Below the pieces are notes generated by a model that saw only the letters and a program-made list of their open reading frames with translations, did no database searches and had not been told where the DNA came from. 64,000 bases of DNA, taken from Orientallactaga sibirica (taxonomy: Eukaryota > Chordata > Mammalia > Rodentia > Dipodidae). Positions 36,745-48,425 of the stretch are shown here, in pieces (the stretch's first letter is position 1; every line of letters starts with the position of its first letter). Location of the stretch: positions 24,297,001-24,361,000 of the forward strand of contig JAEOAD010000029.1 of NCBI GenBank assembly GCA_036365145.1. Direction: 5' to 3'. A program made the translations under genes and the position numbers.

Positions 36745-37875
36745 CAAAGCCTGGTTGTTTTGTCCTCACGTATGTGAAAAAATTATTTATTTTCACTTCC
36801 TGGACTCCTTTAAATATTTTATTCCTTGAATATTAAGCCTTATATTATTTCTCTCTTTGAAAACTAATAACATTGTGAATTTCTTCAACAGCTTATTTTC
36901 ATTTTAAAGATGGAATTTTAAATGTTCTTTCAATACCATGTTAAAATATATGCCAAGAAATTCTTATAGCAAGAAAAGTTAGGAAAAACTAATGGAAGAT
37001 GCTTTGATATGTAATATTGATCTGTGGCTTGGTTTAAAAAGAATAGGGAAAACAAACATATTATTTTCTGTAATAATGTGTTTATGTTAACTTAAATACA
37101 ATTTATTTCTCATAAGTATAAATTTTGTTGAAAGTTAACATATGTTAAAGCAAACACTAGATTTTATTCAAATTTCCAATATTACATCTCTTTGATTTGT
37201 TTTGTAAAATGGTCCCTGCTGATAACTTTAAAACATGTAAATAAATTTGATGAAATAAAGGTACACATTATAGTAATTTCTGAAGGATTAGCAAAATACT
37301 ATTTTTATTCTGCATTTATTAAAATGTATTTTGGAAAGATCAAGGCAAGAAGGATGGAAGAAAAAAACAGAAATTAACCAGATATAATTTTACAGCTATG
37401 ATAATCTTAGAAATAACTGTTCATTGTATGGTAGATTTGGGTTTACACAGTGTTTTTTTGACATTTCATTTTATGCTCAAAACAAACTCATGAACTAATT
37501 GTTCTACTAATTTGATTCTCCAATGGAAGCAGAAATCCAGTAAGGATATGAACCACTTACATGGCCACATCTACCACTGGCAGAGCAAGGATCTAGGTTT
37601 CCTATTGCCCCTGAATGTCTAGCTGCTGGACAGGTTAAATTTGTAACAGGATAATTTTTTTTCTACAATTACAAGTTGAAAATGCATGAAAAAAAATGAA
37701 TAAAGAAGAATTACTGTACAGGAACAGAGGGAATGGATAGTGTTGCAGGACTATCAGTAGATGGGAGTTTTGCAGATTAAGAACATCTGATGGAACTGGC
37801 TGGACATACCTTTGAACAAGCAGTCATTGGCCTGAATGCTGAATGCTATGTTAAGTACTAAGCTGAGTTTGCTGC
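36745..37875. other. Unique AT-rich DNA
   Basis: Nothing recognised. Confidence 0.45.
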
Positions 37876-37998
37876 CATGTTCCTCTCCTCCTCCTTCTTC
37901 CCACTTTTCTTCCTCTTCCAGTTCTTCTTCCCCTTCTTTCTTTTCCTCTTCTTCCTTCCTCTCTTCCCTTTGCCAACTAGTTGACCTCTTCCTCTTCT
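37876..37998. repeat. Polypyrimidine tract
   Basis: About 120 bp is almost pure C/T on the plus strand ('cctctcctcctccttcttcc' and on), with rare purines. Long homopurine/homopyrimidine tracts can form triplex (H-)DNA. Confidence 0.85.
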
Positions 37999-38242
37999 CT
38001 AAATCATTGTTGAAACATATGGATGAATAGTAGATAATTTTGTATTAACATTAGTATGATCATTTCATGTTAAATATAAGGAATAGTCAGCACAGTATAA
38101 AAATAGAAGTAAACAGGATATTGAAGACTTACAAGACTTACTTGTACAATGCAGGTGCAATAGTCATGAGAATGTTAACTGATTCTAGAGCTAGAACAAG
38201 TTTTGAAAGGTACAAACTTGCTCATTAAAAATATGTTAGAGG

Positions 38243-38393
38243 GGGCTGGAGAGATGGCTTAGCAGTTAAAGGAGTTGTCTGAAAAGTCAAAGGACCTTGG
38301 TTCGATTCCCCAGGACCCATGTCAGCCAGATGCACAAGATGGTGCATGCATCTGGAGTTCGTTTGTAGTGGCTGGAAGCCCTGGTGTGCCCAT

Positions 38394-38427
<34 letters not shown>

Positions 38428-38465
38428 TCCCTCTCTCAAATAAATAATTTTTTTAAAAAAAAATT
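38243..38465 (+). mobile_element. Dip SINE, first of a same-site pair
   Basis: Intact head, body and long (CT)n. Left target copy aaaaatatgttaga at 38227-38240; right copy aaaaatctgttaga at 38466-38479, immediately followed by another Dip. Confidence 0.92.
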
Positions 38466-38479
38466 AAAAATCTGTTAGA

Positions 38480-38700
38480 GGGCTGGGGAAATGGCTTAGC
38501 ACTTAAACACTTGCCTGTGAAGCCTAAGGTCCCTGGTTCGAGGCTCGATTCTCCAGGACCCACGTAAGCCAGATGCACAAGGGGACGCACACATCTGGAG
38601 TTTGTTTGCAGTGGCTGGAGGCCCTGGTGTGCTGATTCTCTCTCTCTTTACCTGCCTATTTCTGTATCTCTCTCTCAAATAGCTAAATATAACTACAAAT
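38480..38700 (+). mobile_element. Dip SINE, second of a same-site pair
   Basis: It starts directly after the middle target copy with 'gggctggggaaatggctta'. It has the fullest B-box region seen in the window ('ggttcgaggctcgattctcc'). A third target copy aaatatgttaga lies at 38701-38712. Confidence 0.92.
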
Positions 38701-38712
38701 AAATATGTTAGA

Positions 38713-40134
38713 TATTAAGAGTCAGTAATCTGTATCAAGGTCTGATAAGTTGAAGCCATGTTTAGAACATATAGAATGAACTAAAGAGACACAAAATGAG
38801 CAAGAGCTCTGTTACAAGCACTTCCCACTTTAAGCACATCTCTAGGAACAGTTTCAGGAATGTGAGTGACCTGACAACCACTTTTGAAGTTGACAAATGG
38901 AGTGAAATGTGCTTTATCTTAGTTGCAAGACTATGGGACCTTGTAAACATTTCAACACCCGAGAGATTGAGGTGAGACAATTTATCTTCTACTTGGAAAA
39001 ATGAGGAGACATTACAGAAAGAAGATATTTGAAGTCAGCATGAGAACCACAGCTTTATTTATAAAATTGTTGACTTTGTTAGAACTATGCAGAGGGGCAA
39101 TTTTAAGAAAGTAATTCTAACCACATGTCAGAGATTGGATTATGGCACCATTTCTCTACTATATAATTCTAGCATTTTGGATCTCTGGTTACCATGGAGA
39201 TATTTGGAAGAAGCAATTGGACTCAATTAAGCATTCAAAAATATTCAAGCTGAGGCAAATTATGGGTAAACCTTTGTTTCCTCCAGGAGCAGTGGCATAG
39301 CCCTGTTTTCTCTATTATGCATATGAATTGGTAGGCAGAATAAAGGTCTGAAGCAGACCCAGTAACATTTTTTGTGATGATTTTAGGTTTTGCTTCTCTC
39401 ATCCACTAACTGCAAATCCATAATTACATTTTATAACTATGTTATAGTAGAAACCTGTGAGCCATTTTTGTTGTATTTATTGTCTGTAAACATTTTTCTA
39501 AAATGTGATTTCCAATAAGCAATAAATATTGCCTTATGATTCTCATTTTTACATTTTACAGTGGAATTTGTTGAAGCTTTAATTCAAAATCAGGATGCTA
39601 TCAGTTGAATGTGACTTTAATATCTCATAGGGATCTCATGGGGATACTCATAGGGAATAAGGACTACAACCAAACATAGTATTTCTTGCTAGTTCCTTTA
39701 AAATCAAAGTGCTCAGGGCCTCATTTTCTGCTATTTGGATTTGCCTGATTTCCTGTTCATGTCATGTCAAGGCACTAATCAATTCTAATACTTATTGTGA
39801 GTAGCCTTGCATTAGACTTGGGTTGATGAACCAAAATCCATATGCCTATGAAACAGGCCTGAGAGAAAACAACTATGACACTGAACAAGAGGAAATAGAA
39901 ATTCAATCCAGAAGCTCCCATCAATATTTTGATTCTGATTCCAATAGATTATAATTGCTTTAAGCAGACAATGGTGTTTTTTATCTATTGTTTCAAAAAC
40001 TATATTTATTAGAAAATAAAATAGCTAGAGGTGCTATATTGGTATGTTGTTTCAAGTTAATCTTTTCTGAGAATTTTTCAGTCAGCAAAAACCAGGGCAT
40101 TTGTCCTCCACATTTATCTCTTCATATACTGGCC

Positions 40135-40166
<32 letters not shown>

Positions 40167-40291
40167 TGGTATAGTGGGGAAATAAAGCTAGTGAATAAAA
40201 ATGTTTTAAAAAGAAATAGGAAATAAAGAAAAAAAGACTAAAGTGAATTTCTTCACTTAATCATGCTCATTTATAAACTTTAAATATAAAG
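38713..40291. other. Unique AT-rich DNA
   Basis: No gene recognised. A 27-bp A run lies at 40135-40161. Confidence 0.45.
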
Positions 40292-40416
40292 AATGCCAAA
40301 GCCTAAACAACAAATACTCAAACAACCCACTCACAAAATGGGGCAGAGAACTGCACAGGGAGTTCTCAGAGAAAGAAATACAAATGCCAAACACTCACTT
40401 AAGAAAATGTTCAACA

Positions 40417-40581
40417 GGGCTGGAGAAATGGCTTAGTGGTTAAGGTGTTTGCCCGTGAAACCAAATGATCCCAGTTCAATTCTCCAGGACCCACATAAGC
40501 CAGATGCACAAGGGGCACATGCATCTGGAGTTCATTGCAGTGGCTGGAAGCTGTGGCATGCCATTCTTTCTCTGTCTGCCT

Positions 40582-40622
<41 letters not shown>

Positions 40623-40659
40623 GCTTGCAAATAACTAAATAAAAATTTTAACAAAAGAA
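40417..40659 (+). mobile_element. Dip SINE inside L1
   Basis: Full copy with head 'gggctggagaaatggctta' and a long CT block. A perfect 16-bp duplication, aagaaaatgttcaaca, lies at 40401-40416 and 40660-40675 within L1 ORF2 sequence. This proves it arrived after the L1. Confidence 0.95.
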
Positions 40660-40751
40660 AAGAAAATGTTCAACATCCCTAATCATCAGGGAAATGCAAA
40701 TTAAAACAACTATGAGATTGCACCTTAACCCAGTAAGGATAGCTAACATTG

Positions 40752-40791
<40 letters not shown>
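40752..40791. repeat. Homopolymer A tract, 40 bp
   Basis: It lies in L1 ORF2 sequence, where the copies at 27.46 and 51.48 kb have only 6-14 As. It is therefore an expansion in this copy. Confidence 0.95.
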
Positions 40792-40793
<2 letters not shown>

Positions 40794-41305
40794 TTAGGAG
40801 AACAAATTCTGGTGAGACTGTGGAGAAATAGGAACCCTCTTTCACTGTTGGTGGGAATGTATAATGCTACAACCATTATGGAAAGCTATATGGAGACTCC
40901 TGAAAAGGATGACTATAGACCTAACAACAGATACAATTATTCTCTTACTGGGCATTTACCCTAAAAGCTTTAAGCCTCAGATCAGAGAGATTTGCTCAGC
41001 CATGTTTATGGCTGCTCAATTCATAACAGCTAAGAGCTGTAATCAACTCAGAAGTCCATCATTAGATGTATAGATAACAAAGCTGTGGTATATCTATGCT
41101 ATGGAATTCTATGCTGCAGTAAGGAAAAATGAAACAATGAAATTTGAAGAAAAATGGCCGAACATGGAACAGATCATTCTCTGTGAGTTCACCCAATCAC
41201 AAAAAGATAATTGTCACATGGTCTCATTCATCTGTGGCTCCTAACCTGAATCCACCCAAGATTCAGTCATACCTAATAAGTACCCTTAGGACTAGACAAG
41301 AGGAA

Positions 41306-41357
41306 GGGTGGGATGGGAGGGTAAGAGTGGGAGGGAGCCTAAGGGTGGGAGGGAGGG
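41306..41357 (+). other. G-quadruplex-type motifs in L1 3' UTR
   Basis: gggtgggatgggaggg (41306-41321) and gggtgggagggaggg (41343-41357) each contain four G3 runs with 1-2 nt loops. Folding is predicted from the pattern only. Confidence 0.8.
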
Positions 41358-41754
41358 TTAGGATGACGGGGACACAAATAGGGACCCAAATGGAAATGGT
41401 ACCATAGAATCCTATACTCTGAACAACAGGCTAAAATATTGATCCTTCAGCAGGCCCATACAGGGAACTCCTGAACTACAGGACATGGAGAGGACATCAG
41501 GAAGACTAACCTTAATCTTTTCATGTTTCTCTCTCTCCCTCTCTCTCTCTTGCGCAAGCACACTCTCTCCCTCTCCTCTCTATCCTTTCTTTCTTTTTTT
41601 TTTTTTTTTAATATATAACCTATCGTTTTCTTCCTTCACCTTCCTTGGTGCTGACTTGTAATTCCTAATACCAGCAAGGGGTTAACTTTCACAATGAGCT
41701 GTTTATCAGAGAGACCTACAAGGTTTCCCCAAAAAAGATTTCTATCAGAGTTCT

Positions 41755-42845
41755 TTTTAAAATTTTTTTTATTGACAACTTCTTTAACTGTAGACAATAT
41801 CTCATGGTACTTCAGTCCCTACCCCCCACTTTCCCTTTTAAAACTTCACCTCTCTATCATATCCCCTCCCCCTCTCAATCAGTCTCTCTTTTCAGTTTGA
41901 TGTCATGATCATTTCCTCCTATTATGATGGTCTTATGTAGGTAGTGTCAGGCACTGTGAGGTCATGGATATCCAGGCCATTTTGTGTCTGGAGGAGCACA
42001 TTGTAAGAAGTCCTAGTCTTCCTTTGGCTCTTTCCGTCCCCTCTTCTGCAATGGACCTTGGGCCTTGTAAGGTAGATTTGACATCTTTCAGTGTTGAGCA
42101 CTACTCTGTCACTTCTTCTCAGCACCATGGTGCCTTTTGAGTTATCCCAAGGTCACCACCATCTGAAAAGAGAAGCTTCTCTAACCAAAAGTGAGAGTAG
42201 CATTAATATATGGGTGTGGACATTAAGAGAAGTGCTTACTGGGCAGTTTGGTGAGTATAGTATATACATTTAGTGAGACACCAGCAGACAATAGACCCTT
42301 AGGGCTCATGACTACCCCTGTCGTACGTTTTCAGTATCAGGGTTGTAATCCCTTGCATGGAGCGGGCCTCCAGTCCAATTAGAGAGCAGTTGGTTTCCCC
42401 CATAACAGACATGTCACTATTGCACCCATTGGTTCATTTGGCCTGGCTGGCCAATCTTAAAGTTTGTAGTGTTCACTGTTGAGTACCTTCACTGGTGTTT
42501 TTTCTCTCCCATTGAACTGCATGCAGTGTAGTTTTTTCCAACTTTCTGTCAGCTGGTCCACATGGAGGAGGCTTTCAGCTCAGCTCCAGCAGGATTTCTC
42601 AGTGAACTTACCACCCAAGTATGTGGAGTCTTCAGCAATAGGGTCTTACTATCTATTCCTGGTGGGAAACCAAGGACTTTGGCAATGGCCTATAATGTTT
42701 TGGGGGTATCTGTGACCTCCCTGGCCAACAACTCACTGGAAGGTATCCCATCCCTGGCACTGAAAATTTTCATGGAACAATCTATGGCTTCTGAGTGTTT
42801 CATTATCCAGAAAAGTAGGTTTCCATATGACTTTTTTATATCCTC
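41755..42845 (-). mobile_element. L1 3' UTR (type 2), nested antisense
   Basis: It matches the minus-strand 3' UTR at 6.35-7.25 kb block by block: 'gtcatggatatccaggcca', 'agagaagcttctctaacca', 'agtgagagtagcattaatat' and 'ggtatcccatccctggcac'. It starts at a T-rich end (poly(A) in sense) at about 41755 and is 5'-truncated near 42845, inside the 3' UTR of a type-1 L1. Confidence 0.88.
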
Positions 42846-43907
42846 TTAACTGCTAAAGATACCATATGCTGTTTGGATGAAACATGAAGTGACCTGGTCA
42901 GAATCTGGAAGAGGGTCAGTCCCCAGACAGTTAGCTTGTCTAGTGCCAGAGGGTGATGTACATGCAACTGGGGGAAAATGACTGACATCTGTCGAAACAA
43001 CTCTCACTCTAAGGTACTCAGCAGTAAACAACCTGATGTGATGCCCTAACAAGTGCAATAGTGGCACATAGCCATGGTGGGTAACCAACTGCTCTTGATT
43101 TGTCTAATAGATCCACTCAATGGAATGGAACTCATAGCTGGAACTGGGAAATAATTCAAAACCATGTACAAAAAAATGAGCTCATTCTTCAATATCAAGC
43201 TCCCCCCACATGTGAGCTAGAAAGGGCCTACAGATACAAAATTCTCTCTAAAATAACTATGGCCATTGCAACTATCTGGTACTAACTTCTCTCTCCATTG
43301 GAGAATTTGCTTCTCTTTTTCAGATAGATTATGAACCTGAAGGGAGGATCAGCCTATCCTACCTCACCAGGGCCCCAGCTGAAACCATAGAGTAACAGTG
43401 GAAATAGGCAAGAGTGCAGCTTTCTTTGTGAACCTGACACCAGAACAAGGCTGAAGGAGATAAACACATCCAACTCCTACTAAGCCAGATATCCAGAGAC
43501 ACAGAGGCTCCCAAGACCTCATCACTGAAGTAGAACTAAAATGAACCCAACATGGCTCAGGGAAATTCATGGAAGAGTGGGTAGAAAGATTGTTAGAGCC
43601 ACAAGTTGGGTCATTATGCACAGAGACTTCGCCTCTCCCCCATAACTGTTGGCTACCCCCATAAAGCATGACCCACAATCCCCAATGAGGAGGTTCCCTT
43701 CTGAGGGGGGAGGTCAGGGAGGAGGCTACCGGAGGCACCAATATGAATGTAAAATTAAAATAAATAAAATAGAACCTTCCATAGTATTACATTCAAACTT
43801 ATAGCAGTATATTTGTAGCCTAGAATAGGGCAAAAACCATGTCATCAAATAGGTCTAGATGCTTCTCAAATAATTTGAATATAAGCTCATATTCAAATAA
43901 ACATAAC

Positions 43908-44335
43908 TGCTATAGTTTGATGAGTTTTTGCCACTCAAATAATTGCATGCTAGAACCTCAGTTCTATGTAGTGATCCTGGAAAAGTTTACAACCTGTAAA
44001 ACATGAGGCCTAGTGAGAAATAATTAGATCACAGAAAATGCACATTTTGAGGAATTAGTACAATTTCTTTCTGTCCCAGAGTTAATTTTCATGAGAGCAA
44101 GTTAAGAGTTTAGAAGAGCAACTCTGTCCTCTGGCTCCCCAAATCTCCTGTGATCTCATCTTCTTGTATATGACCTCAATATGAAGCCATCTTCCATTAG
44201 GCCCTACCAGAGGCTGGTCCATGCAATCATTACTTCATGGATTTTTCAGCTTCCAAAATACAACCTATATTAATCTCCTTTTCTTGTTAATACCAGCCTT
44301 AGATAAATTGTTATAATTTTGGAAAACAGATTGAT
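43908..44335 (+). mobile_element. MaLR-like LTR
   Basis: 'tgctatagtttgatgagttt', 'gaggcctagtgagaaataat', 'gagagcaagttaagagttta', 'ctcctgtgatctcatcttct' and 'ccagaggctggtccatgcaa' follow the order of an ancient MaLR (MST/MLT1-type) LTR. No internal region is seen, so it is probably solo. Confidence 0.6.
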
Positions 44336-45611
44336 ATATCCTTGTATGTTAAAATATAAGGCATAAATGCATTTAATACACCTAATCTACTGAAAATCAA
44401 AGCTTAACATCATGGCACACTGTATGGTATCAATAGTTTGTTCCCATAGCCATGTATGTGAGACACATATGGTTTATATAGTCTTTTACAAGATGGTAAA
44501 AGTCCAAAAATTACAAGTTGAAAAATAAATAAGAGACACTTTGAATATGGACAACCAGAACTTAAGTTTTGGAAGTTAAAAGTGAATTCTGTCTCCCATT
44601 TACCCTATATTTCTTAGGTAAGTAAATATTAAAGACACTCAAATTAATACAAGATAGAATTTTTGACCACCTCTGATTAGATATGAGGCTTGTTCCAATG
44701 GAATAAATTTATTCCTGGTACTGAAAACTTAGTCAGAAGTCTATGACTAGAAAGATGACATAATTCTTTGGTAGACCTAATCGGTGTGATGTTTTCTTAT
44801 AAGTGTACAATTTTAAATATAAAAAAAACTGTATTGTACAAAAGCAATTGAATCAATGTGTACAAAACAAAATACTTAATCCACTCTTGTATGTATGCAT
44901 CAGCCCTTTAGAGGGAAAGACTTTCTGCCATGTAGCCACTGTCCAGAGTACTAAATCATAGAGCAATCCGGATTACTTCCTGCCTCCAAACGTGAAATTC
45001 CAATTGAACAATTTTAAGACAGAAAATACTACAGGTACCAACAGAGGAAATAAACTGTCACCAATATCTAGGTTCTCCCAGAGTCTTTGTAATTATCCTA
45101 GAAGAACAGGTAACTGACACTGGAAAAATCAACTTATCTGAGAAATCATATAAAGAGCTGTTGAATGTTTACTATCAGCCAGGGTATTTCTCTAAGAAAA
45201 GAGACTGAGAAGCATATGAAGACAGGTATGATGAGTCTGAGGTAGGAACTTCATCCTGTGTTGTTGGCTCAAATGTGGAATTATGGGGAAAGATAATCTT
45301 GTATGTTATTATGCATCTTTGTCTTCTACACAGGGTTGCATATCATACAGCTCTTAATTTTATAGTCAATTATCATGTCTTGAAATTTAAATGCCATAGT
45401 CAGGGTCTTTTTGCTATCCTATGCATACTATTGTACATATTAGACATAGATACTCATCAAACGTGATGCAACTTCTTGGTAAGGCAAACTGTGAGATTGA
45501 AGTAGCTGAAGTTTTGTCTCTCCTTACCACTGCCTTACTGGTATCTATGTAAAGTACATCAACTTGATAATCATTTCTGGCTGTTCTGTTTTCAACTGTA
45601 AATGTCAGATC
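44336..45611. other. Unique AT-rich DNA
   Basis: Nothing recognised. Confidence 0.45.
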
Positions 45612-45621
45612 AAGAAGTCTT

Positions 45622-45814
45622 CTTTAGAGCTGGAGAGATGACTTAGCAGTTAAGGTGCATGCCTATGAAGCCTAAGGACCCAGGTTCAATTCTCCAGGTC
45701 ACACGTAAGCCAGATACACATGGTGGCATATGCATCTGGAGTTCATTTGCAGTGGCTGGAGGACCTGGAGTGTCCATAGTCACTCAGTCTCTGTCTCCTT
45801 CTCTCTGAATCTAA

Positions 45815-45857
<43 letters not shown>

Positions 45858-45883
45858 AAAATAAAATCTTTAAAAATATTCTA
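45622..45883 (+). mobile_element. Dip SINE, left half of a Dip+B1 pair
   Basis: Head 'gagctggagagatgactta', body, CT block, then an expanded (AAAT)n at about 45812-45860. The left target copy aagaagtctt is at 45612-45621. The matching right copy appears only after the adjoining B1, at 46073-46082. Confidence 0.9.
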
Positions 45884-46072
45884 GCCAGGTGTGGTGGCAC
45901 ACAGCTTTAATCCCAGCACTCAGGAGGCAGAGATAGGAGGATCACCATGAGTTTGAGGCCACTCTGAGACTACTTAGTTAATTCCAGGTCAGCCTGGACT
46001 AGAGTGAGACCCTACCTTGAAAAACAAAAAAAAAAAAAAAAACAAACAAACAAAAAAAATCAAAAAAAAAAA
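45884..46072 (+). mobile_element. B1 SINE, right half of a Dip+B1 pair
   Basis: Full B1: 'gccaggtgtggtggcacaca', 'tttaatcccagcactcagga', 'gaattccaggtcagcctgg'-like end and a long A-rich tail. It has no separate target-site duplication. It either inserted in the Dip tail or came in as part of a composite. Confidence 0.9.
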
Positions 46073-46082
46073 AAGAAGTCTT

Positions 46083-46752
46083 TTGTATCTACTGCATGCT
46101 AGTGACAGAACAGAGCTTTCCAATGACTATCAAGATGCAGGCAATAAATTCAGTACCCTAGTTCATCATCAAAGAAAGCTGAAGTATTAAATAAAATAAA
46201 GCACCAAAATTAGAAGGCTAAGAATCTTCATCTTTGTTCTTTTATGAAGTTCTTAAATGTCTAAGTAACATTTACCAAGTCTCTTCTGAAAGTTCAAAGA
46301 TTAAAATTAAAGTGATAATTGATATAGTAGACATCTTTATATCTCAAATAAATATTTTATACCAGCAAATATAAAGAAACCTGCTTGTTGTCCCTAAAAG
46401 CAGAAATGCATTATCAAACAGTAAGAACAACTGGCAAACACTGTAAGGAAAGCACTTTCAACCTGTAACCTTAGGTCATTCTTATTCCACAGAAATTCAG
46501 CTCCAGGATAGAAATATTTTCCTGATTCCATTAAATTTTAGCCACTCCTGTCTGGATTCAACACCTGTCTCAAATTATGTAATTCATCAGGTCTGGTTGC
46601 CAATATTAAAAAACCTGGTCGATTTAACTTTAGCTTTTGGAATAACATGTATTATAATTATATATTTTAAAGAAAACATTTGAGTGTGGACACAGTCTTT
46701 GGGCTATGGGAGTGAAAATAGACAAAAATATGCCTATAATATGCCTCTGCAT
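46083..46752. other. Unique AT-rich DNA
   Basis: Nothing recognised. Confidence 0.45.
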
Positions 46753-46950
46753 TCAGACCAGTCATGGTACCAGCTTGCTTGGAACCTGTGTGCTCAGGAC
46801 CAGTGAGAGGCAGGTGTGTTTGGGAACTTTGTGCTCAGGATAGTTGAGGCACTTGAGGTCTATGCACTCAGAGTGAGTGAGGTGCCAGCTTGATTGAGGC
46901 CTATGAACTCTGACCAAAAGAAGATTTCCAGAGTGTTTGGGACCTGGGAA
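46753..46950. repeat. 41-bp imperfect minisatellite, 4-5 units
   Basis: Units begin with 'tcag' and end with 'gtgc/gcac/gaac' at 46753-46793, 46794-46834, 46835-46867 (33 bp), 46868-46908, then a decayed unit from 46909. Shared words are 'ccagcttg.ttg', 'gagg' and 'ctatg.ac'. It is about 330 bp upstream of an L1 5' UTR. Confidence 0.6.
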
Positions 46951-47283
46951 TGGGTGGTTGAGGAAGTGTTGATTACAGGTATGTTTGAAATTCCATGCTG
47001 GGAAGTTACTACAACTTCCCCACACATCCTGCACTCAGATGGGGACCAACCCACTGAATGGATACATACAGTGAGAGAGCCATACTTCCACCCCACCATG
47101 AGTATTTCTCATGATACATAATGAAAGGAACTTTCCAGGATAAAACCACCTCTATGATTACATGAACACAAAGGCAAACCTACAGAGAATATTTCCAGGG
47201 ATACTCCACAGAGGAGAGTTTAACAACTAACTTTAAGAGCCAATAAGTGGAACAGCGCAATGACTAAAAATAGAAGAGGCACG
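46951..47283. other. Unassigned DNA upstream of L1
   Basis: Not recognised. It may be L1 5' flank or an outer part of the L1 5' UTR. Confidence 0.35.
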
Positions 47284-48425
47284 AGGATTCCCTGGTAAGA
47301 TGGTGGCAAAGGAGCCACACCAAACCAACCTAGAGAGGGACTTAAGCAAAACCACGGCAAAATACACTCTTCTTCTGAAAAGTGCAGAAAAATAGTTTTT
47401 TCTTAGACACAGCAGAGAAGCAGGAGAGACCAAGATCCAGCAGAAAGAAGGAAAATGGCCAGAATCTCACTGAGGCACTTGTGGCCCTGGTCAGCATGTT
47501 CCATGTTCCCAGCACTACCCCGCCAGGCATGCTGAGCAGCAGCAGGAGAGACCAAACAAGGTGACTGTCCGACTTCATCAGCTTCAGTACAAAGTCAAGA
47601 AATATCAAATAAAGACATTTGACACCAGCTACTGAAAGTGATATAGGTGGGACTGGGTGAGCAATACCAGGCTTCCTGCACCCTCCCATTTCCCAACCAT
47701 AAGAACAGCCAACCTCCAACATTCAGCCCCCAGAGGCAATGCTTCCAGCACAGCTGAACAAAACTCCAGCTCCATGTCACAACATGGAGGGATTGAGGTG
47801 GGCATTCGGCATTGGTGAGATTGGAAGCCACCCCAAAAGGTAATGAGGGCAACTAACAACAACAAAATAAAAGGTACCTAAGCCTGCATTGGAAATGTTA
47901 ATTGCTCTTTCCATGTCAGGGCAGGTTATAGGTGAAGAATTTTTGGTTGGCTTTACCATTTTCAAATAAGCTGTTTGGGGGGGGGGCTTGAATATTGTTT
48001 CCTTTAATGCTTTCAGTATTATAAGGTCTTTGTCTTTTGCTTCTGTCATTATTGGGGGCAGGATCTGATTCAGATCCAGGTTGACCTGGAACCCAATTCA
48101 GAACAGAATTCTCTATCTCCCAGCTGACAGGATTAAGGGTGTAGAGCAAGACACACCTTTAGGGATTTTGGCTATGTAAGACTATCTGTTTGTTTTAATC
48201 CCCACACTTGTATACTCTGTGCTTGTTTTTATTGAATGTGTATATTGCTCAGTTGCAGTTTAGGAGTTGCCAGTCAATCGTTCCACCCAGCCCACTATAA
48301 TGCCTGCCTAGCAAGCAAACTCAACACCTAGGATTACTTCTGTGGTTGGATTGGGGTACAAGAGCTACACTTGGCACCTTAAACTCATATCCTAAAAGTA
48401 TATAAAGGTGGATCGCCACATTTAA
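47284..48425 (+). mobile_element. L1 5' UTR
   Basis: 'ccctggtaagatggtggcaa' near the start fits an L1 5' end. Its first 785 bp are colinear with the reversed 5' UTR at 7.70-8.48 kb. In L1 families this region holds the internal RNA polymerase II promoter. On the minus strand it has several stop-free frames (47233-47433, 47342-47722 and 47595-47852), two of which have counterparts in the other copy. Confidence 0.8.

Larger units (their letters stand above)
40292..43750 (+). mobile_element. L1 (ORF2 C-terminus and 3' UTR, type 1) with nested insertions
   Basis: ORF2 C-terminal remnant ('cacaaaatggggcagagaac', 'caattaaaacaactatgaga'-like, 'gggcatttaccctaaaagc', 'atggaattctatgctgcagt') runs to about 41165. 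A type-1-like 3' UTR follows and ends in 'aaattaaaataaataaaata' at about 43750. It is split by a Dip (40417-40659), an expanded A tract (40752-40791) and an antisense L1 end (41755-42845), after which the host 3' UTR resumes at 'ctgctaaagataccatatgc'. No open frame survives. Confidence 0.85.

Noticed and set aside
37836..38030. Ser/Pro-rich 64-codon frame
   Set aside because: It is the translation of a polypyrimidine tract.
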